From NCBI GenBank assembly GCA_041674345.1, contig JBAYVY010000161.1, forward strand, positions 1 to 8,121: a stretch of 8,121 nt of DNA. The letters are read 5' to 3'. The position numbers were made by a program, and so were the translations under genes. Source of the DNA: JBAYVY01 sp041674345 (GTDB lineage Bacteria; Planctomycetota; Phycisphaerae; Phycisphaerales; Zrk34). The notes under the pieces are model-generated. The model made no database searches. It was not told the origin of the DNA and saw only the letters and a list, made by a program, of their open reading frames with translations. Positions 4,795 through 8,121 of the stretch are shown piece after piece; positions within the stretch are counted from its first letter, which is position 1; each line of letters begins with the position of its first letter.

Positions 4795-5709
4795 TCAAGT
4801 ACCCGGCGAAACGAAATCAATCTCCCCCACCGCCGGCGTGATGCCCGCCGCCGCCGCTTCGGTCAGCAATCGTTGCACCGCGGCCCGCCCCTTCGCCCCG
4901 TAGTCCAGCGTCCAATCATTCACATACATGCCCACGAACCGATCCGCCAGATCACGCCCCATGTCACGCGCATAATTCAACGCATAACCCACCGCCTGGT
5001 CACGATGCTTCAACGCATATTCAATCGAGCTTTGAAGGATGCGGCAGATATGCCCGAAATCGCCCGCCAGATCGCGGCGAATCGCATTGCCCCCCAGCGG
5101 CAACGGTAACTTGCGACTGTCCGTCCACCACTTGCCCAGGTCGATCACGCAATGCAACCCCGCCTCGCCGTAGGTGAGCTGGCCTTCGTGAATGATGAGG
5201 CCCGCGTCGAACTCGCCGCTGCGGGTGCGTTCAATGATTTGATCGAACGGCACGACGGTGTAATGCTTCGGCTTGTGTCCCAGCAACAGCGACAACGCCA
5301 GAAACGCCGTGGTGCGCTCGCCCGGCACGGCGATGTGCAGTTGCTCGATGTCGGCGGGGCCAATTAATTGGCCCCGCCGCGGTGAAACCACCATCGGCCC
5401 GTATCCGTCGCCCATCGACGAGCCGCAACTGGTCAGCGCGTAATTCTTCGCCACGTACGCATACTGATGAATCGAAATCGCGGTGATTTCCAACTCCGCC
5501 TTTTCGGCTCGCCGGTTCAGCGATTCGATGTCTTCGAGAATGTGCTGAAAACGGTACGGCGAGGTATCGACCTTCGGACCTTTGCCGTCCAGGTCGGCCA
5601 GCGGATACCACATGAAAGCGTCGTCCGGGTCGGGGGAATGTCCGATGCGTAGAGTTGTCGGAAGGGACGAAGGGGAAAACGACGATTCAGTGGGTTTCTT
5701 TTTCATCAT
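4795..5709 (-). CDS. mqnD: 1,4-dihydroxy-6-naphthoate synthase (futalosine menaquinone pathway)
   Basis: MqnD converts cyclic dehypoxanthinyl futalosine to 1,4-dihydroxy-6-naphthoate in menaquinone synthesis. The 304-residue protein has the periplasmic-binding-protein-like fold of the family. Hallmarks are HSPDPDDAFMWYPL (24-37), EDIESLNRRA (59-68), EITAISIHQYAYV (74-86), SSMGDGYGPMVVS (97-109), IAVPGERTTAFLAL (126-139), IIHEGQLTYGEAGL (172-185, including the His proposed as catalytic base in this family) and LPLGGNAIRRDL (203-214). The first 19 residues are a non-homologous extension that contains part of a GGGACGAA-type repeat. Codons 111-119 fall in a perfect 28-bp palindrome and make the loop before the IAVPG strand a few residues longer than usual. 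The start is ATG 5709 or 5706; no Shine-Dalgarno is evident. No other mqn gene is present here. Confidence 0.95.
   Translation of the reverse strand: MMKKKPTESSFSPSSLPTTLRIGHSPDPDDAFMWYPLADLDGKGPKVDTSPYRFQHILEDIESLNRRAEKAELEITAISIHQYAYVAKNYALTSCGSSMGDGYGPMVVSPRRGQLIGPADIEQLHIAVPGERTTAFLALSLLLGHKPKHYTVVPFDQIIERTRSGEFDAGLIIHEGQLTYGEAGLHCVIDLGKWWTDSRKLPLPLGGNAIRRDLAGDFGHICRILQSSIEYALKHRDQAVGYALNYARDMGRDLADRFVGMYVNDWTLDYGAKGRAAVQRLLTEAAAAGITPAVGEIDFVSPGT
5352..5379. repeat. 28-bp perfect palindrome inside mqnD
   Basis: CGGCGGGGCCAATT (5352-5365) is followed directly by its exact reverse complement (5366-5379), with no mismatch. In the protein it encodes residues 111-119 (RRGQLIGPA), starting on a codon boundary, in a surface loop between GYGPMVVS and IAVPG. 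It resembles in-frame palindromic elements known from other bacteria, but I cannot tell whether copies exist elsewhere. Confidence 0.9.
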
Positions 5710-5778
5710 GGTGCTGTACGCTTCGCGGCCGTCAAATCACGTCCGACTCTTTTCCTTCACTTCGTCCCTTCGTCCCTT
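5662..5778. repeat. 13-bp inverted repeat flanking the mqnD start
   Basis: AAGGGACGAAGGG (5662-5674, within the mqnD N-terminal extension) is an exact inverted copy of CCCTTCGTCCCTT (5766-5778, in the lipoprotein tail repeats). They lie 91 nt apart, and the mqnD start codon and the intergenic gap are between them. In an mRNA spanning both genes this could fold over the mqnD start. Confidence 0.6.
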
Positions 5779-6587
5779 TGTCCCTCCGTCCCTGCCTTTC
5801 CTTCGTCCCTTTGTCCCTCCGTCCCTGCCTTTCCTTCGTCCCTTTGTCCCTCCGTCCCTTTCTCCACCGGCGGCGCGGGCACTTCCCCGGGTTCGATCCG
5901 TTCAATAGGCGACGCACCGGCCGGCGGCTCACCCTTTTCCCCCGTCACCGTGTTGTGCAGCGGTTGAATCCGACCGGCCACCGCCAGAATCTGCGCCACC
6001 AGTCGCTTCTCGAAAAGTTCATCGTGGCCCATCGGTCGCCAGTAGCTGGTTTCGTAACCGGCTTCCGTGCGAACCGGGCGAATGTTGCCCTGGTAGCCGT
6101 AGTTGGTCACGCTGGTCATCGCGGCGGTGTGCAAAAGAGTCGGCGGAATCTGCCGCCGTTCCACCTGCACATCCACACGCAACTGGTAATCGGTCTGCAC
6201 CCCGCCGACCTCCGCCAGTTGCTTCGCCGTCGATCCTTCCGCGTCGGCGGTCGCCTCGTCGGGCGTTTTTTCAAGATACACCTGCACGATCCGCCGGTCG
6301 TAATTCAGCGTGTTGTCCAGCGTCTGATATGCGGTGCTGTTGTCGATGAACCACGGCTCCAAAGCGCTGGCCGCGGCGCGGGGACGGGCCGTTATCACCC
6401 CGTAACGCCGATCCTGCCGCTCGACCACAAACTGATAATCGCGCAACACGCGGATCGACGCCTCGAACACCCGGTCGTATTCCGTTCGGGCGATCGGTAT
6501 CGGATTGTCGATGCTGACCGCGCGCGACGCGCAACCGCCTGATAACAACAATCCCAAGCCGACAATGAGGCATTTGATTGGCTTCAT
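5757..6587 (-). CDS. Lipoprotein of unknown function with repeat-derived C-terminal tail
   Basis: From the ATG at 6587 the protein has 276 residues. It begins with a lipoprotein signal: MKPIKCLIVGLGLLLSGGC, lipobox Cys19, so it should be lipid-anchored in the cell envelope. The frame is open upstream to 6668, but the extra 27 residues would precede the signal peptide and are rejected. The globular part (about 25-220) starts RTEYDRVFEASIRVLRDYQFVVERQDRRYGVITARP, a pattern seen in envelope lipoproteins without assigned function. I do not recognise a domain. Residues 221-243 are proline- and glutamate-rich. Residues 244-276 are three copies of an 11-residue unit (GTEGQRDEGKA, twice, then GTEGQRDEGTK) encoded by the 33-bp repeats, and the stop lies at the edge of the array. 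No Shine-Dalgarno is visible. The gene is divergent from the diguanylate cyclase gene and lies 47 nt upstream of mqnD on the same strand. Confidence 0.8.
   Translation of the reverse strand: MKPIKCLIVGLGLLLSGGCASRAVSIDNPIPIARTEYDRVFEASIRVLRDYQFVVERQDRRYGVITARPRAAASALEPWFIDNSTAYQTLDNTLNYDRRIVQVYLEKTPDEATADAEGSTAKQLAEVGGVQTDYQLRVDVQVERRQIPPTLLHTAAMTSVTNYGYQGNIRPVRTEAGYETSYWRPMGHDELFEKRLVAQILAVAGRIQPLHNTVTGEKGEPPAGASPIERIEPGEVPAPPVEKGTEGQRDEGKAGTEGQRDEGKAGTEGQRDEGTK
5761..5858. repeat. Three 33-bp tandem repeats built of octamers
   Basis: The 33-bp unit is TTCGTCCC-TTTGTCCC-TCCGTCCC-TGCCTTTCC. Full copies lie at 5769-5801 and 5802-5834 and a third at 5835-5858 without its last 9 bases; an extra TTCGTCCC sits at 5761-5768. 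The copies are identical, which points to recent amplification. The length is a multiple of three, so copy number can change without shifting the lipoprotein frame. Confidence 0.9.
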
Positions 6588-6814
6588 GGTCGTGCAGTGT
6601 AATGCCCCACGCGATGCGGCGAAAGTGGCCGAAAAAATCACCCCCGCCGCCCAAGTGCCCCCCTCCAATCGCCGATGCTTTCAGGGAACGGACCTTCCCA
6701 ACGGACGGCGCGATATCCATGCCACGCTCGCTTCATAACCTGTTCCGCAAACCACCGAAGGCGGATCATCCCTCCGGGGACGCGCCTCTTACTTCCGGGG
6801 GCGGGGGGTTGTCC
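6588..6814. other. Divergent intergenic region
   Basis: These 227 nt separate the divergent lipoprotein and diguanylate cyclase starts and should hold both promoters. I see no convincing -35/-10 pair on either strand. An in-frame ATG at 6719 could extend the cyclase by 32 mostly polar residues. Confidence 0.4.
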
Positions 6815-8121
6815 ATGCGAACCACGGCAATCGTCGCGGTTGTTTGCCTCGTCGCGCTTTCCACCGCCGTCTGTGGCTACCTTACCAGCCATCTCTCACA
6901 ACGCGCCCTGGAGCAAACCCTCCGCCGCGACGCACGCATGCTCACCGAAACCGCCTCGCGGGGCATGGCCGATCACCTGGAACACCGCGAACTGTCCCAT
7001 CTCCGTGAACTCATCGACAACATGGCTCTGGATCAGCGCGTCACCTTCATCGCCGTCACCGACGACGCCGGCAAAACACTCGTCCGACGCATCGGCGACC
7101 CCGACGGCTGGTGGCGATACATCCAACGCTTCAGCGCCGAACAACTGCCCACGCTCCACATCAACCACGCGATCGTCCTCCGCGATCCCGGACGCTCCCC
7201 CCTCATCGTCCACATCCAGCCCATCTGGGAAACCACCGGCGATCCCCAACACGCCCTCCTCCGCGGCTACCTCGTCACCGCCATGGAAGACCCCGTCATC
7301 ACACAAATGGCCGCCAACCTCCGCTCCGCCGCCGCCGCCATCGTCTGCATCATCGCCCTGCTTATTCTGCTCCCCGTCATCGCCGTCGTCCGGCTCTGGA
7401 CCGGCCCCATCACCGAAATGACCGAACAAGCCATCCGCCTGGCCGACGGACAATCCACCCAACCCGTCCGCACCGGTCGCCGCGATGAAATCGGCCTGCT
7501 CGCCGCCGCCTTCAACCTCATGACCGATCGTCTGGGCCACGCGCATCACGCCCTCCGCCGCGCCAATGCCGATCTCGAACTCCAGGTCGAAGAACGCACC
7601 GGCCAACTCCAGCAAGCCATCCGGCAACTCCAGGCGCAGGTGCTCACCGATCCGCTGACCCAACTGGCCAATCGCCGCTGCATCGAACAATCCCTCGAAC
7701 GCGCCTTCGCCGAGGCCCAACGCTACGACAGCGACCTGGCGTGCATCATGATCGACCTGGACAACTTCAAACAAATGAACGACTCCCTCGGACACCAGGC
7801 CGGCGACAAACTCCTCCAACTCGCCGGCAAAGTCCTTCAGGCCAACTGCCGCCGCAGTGATGTCGCCGGACGCTACGGCGGCGATGAGTTCGTCCTCCTC
7901 CTGCCTCGCACCGATCCCGACACCGCGTTCGCCGTCGCCCAACGTGTGCAGGAACAATTCCGTTCCGACGTGCAAGCAATGCTGCATTACCAGTTGCATT
8001 CAACTTCCGGGGACCGCTGCGGCATGTCCATCGGCATCGCCTGCGTCTTCCGCCATCGACCGGCAGGCGCCGACCAACTGGTCGCCCTCGCCGACGCCGC
8101 CCTCTACCTCGCCAAGGCCGC
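6815..8121 (+). CDS. Membrane-bound HAMP-GGDEF diguanylate cyclase, partial (extreme C-terminus beyond window)
   Basis: 435 codons are open from the ATG at 6815 to the edge. The order is: TM1 (about 5-23), an extracytoplasmic sensor of about 145 residues, TM2 (about 172-192), HAMP (about 193-246, with the typical DEIGLLAAAFN), a coiled coil (LELQVEERTGQLQQAIRQLQ) and GGDEF. In the cyclase domain are TDPLTQLANRR, DLDNFKQMNDSLGHQAGD, the intact active site RYGGDEF (Gly355-Phe359) and an RxxD I-site (Arg346-Asp349) exactly five residues before it. So it should make cyclic di-GMP from GTP and be product-inhibited. The end of the window (ALYLAKA) matches the last helix, so only a short C-terminus is missing, although a further domain such as EAL cannot be excluded. 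The sensor is not recognised. The start at 6815 follows a G-rich stretch; ATG 6719 is an in-frame alternative. Confidence 0.93.
   Translation, partial: MRTTAIVAVVCLVALSTAVCGYLTSHLSQRALEQTLRRDARMLTETASRGMADHLEHRELSHLRELIDNMALDQRVTFIAVTDDAGKTLVRRIGDPDGWWRYIQRFSAEQLPTLHINHAIVLRDPGRSPLIVHIQPIWETTGDPQHALLRGYLVTAMEDPVITQMAANLRSAAAAIVCIIALLILLPVIAVVRLWTGPITEMTEQAIRLADGQSTQPVRTGRRDEIGLLAAAFNLMTDRLGHAHHALRRANADLELQVEERTGQLQQAIRQLQAQVLTDPLTQLANRRCIEQSLERAFAEAQRYDSDLACIMIDLDNFKQMNDSLGHQAGDKLLQLAGKVLQANCRRSDVAGRYGGDEFVLLLPRTDPDTAFAVAQRVQEQFRSDVQAMLHYQLHSTSGDRCGMSIGIACVFRHRPAGADQLVALADAALYLAKA

Noticed and set aside
5761..5858. CRISPR-like array
   Set aside because: The 33-bp units are direct tandem copies with no spacers, and no cas gene is nearby.
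5655..6542. A 295-codon plus-strand open frame with repeated RPFVPPSLPFL
   Set aside because: It reads through the opposite strand of the 33-bp repeats and the lipoprotein gene, which has a clear lipobox and signal peptide. The plus-strand frame is arginine/histidine-rich and lacks motifs.
6896..7999. A 367-codon open frame on the minus strand opposite the diguanylate cyclase
   Set aside because: The plus-strand frame has complete HAMP and GGDEF motifs. The opposite frame is glycine/aspartate/valine-rich and low in complexity, as expected for the complement of a GC-biased gene.
1..8121. tRNA, rRNA, transposase, integrase or attachment sites
   Set aside because: I saw no cloverleaf-like sequence, no rRNA motif, no mobile-element protein and no target-site duplication on either strand.

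Overview
The window is GC-rich bacterial chromosome with strongly G/C-biased third codon positions. Eight genes lie on the minus strand and one on the plus strand at the right edge. A secreted subtilase, a stand-alone NuoI-type ferredoxin-like subunit, menaquinone synthesis by the futalosine route (MqnD) and start sites that often lack a Shine-Dalgarno sequence together suggest a planctomycete, perhaps Phycisphaerae. That placement is inference; no rRNA or other marker gene is present.

Layout from left to right. Positions 1-777 (minus) hold the N-terminal 259 residues of a secreted S8 peptidase, with a leader hairpin next to its ribosome binding site. Positions 990-1328 (minus) encode a PII nitrogen-signalling protein whose usual T-loop tyrosine 51 is methionine. 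Positions 1591-2160 and 2192-2953 (minus) are an alpha/beta hydrolase and a metallophosphoesterase, probably co-transcribed; the phosphoesterase appears to start at ATT behind a perfect Shine-Dalgarno sequence. A 33+33 bp inverted repeat built of heptamers (3014-3099) separates it from a short-chain dehydrogenase (3098-3793, minus). Positions 3794-4153 hold no convincing protein gene, but they contain a promoter-like site, about 124 nt of sequence with competing inverted repeats, and a strong intrinsic terminator, which together look like a small structured RNA. Then come nuoI (4154-4699), mqnD (4795-5709, containing a 28-bp perfect palindrome inside the coding sequence) and a lipoprotein (5757-6587) whose tail is made of 33-bp in-frame repeats. 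Divergently on the plus strand, a membrane-bound HAMP-GGDEF diguanylate cyclase starts near 6815 and runs off the right edge.

The genes do not form one pathway. NuoI and MqnD share a loose respiratory theme (complex I reduces the quinone that MqnD helps make). PII and the diguanylate cyclase are signalling proteins. The most unusual content lies in structured and repetitive DNA: several purine-rich tracts each followed by a complementary pyrimidine-rich tract, a coding palindrome, and the candidate RNA.
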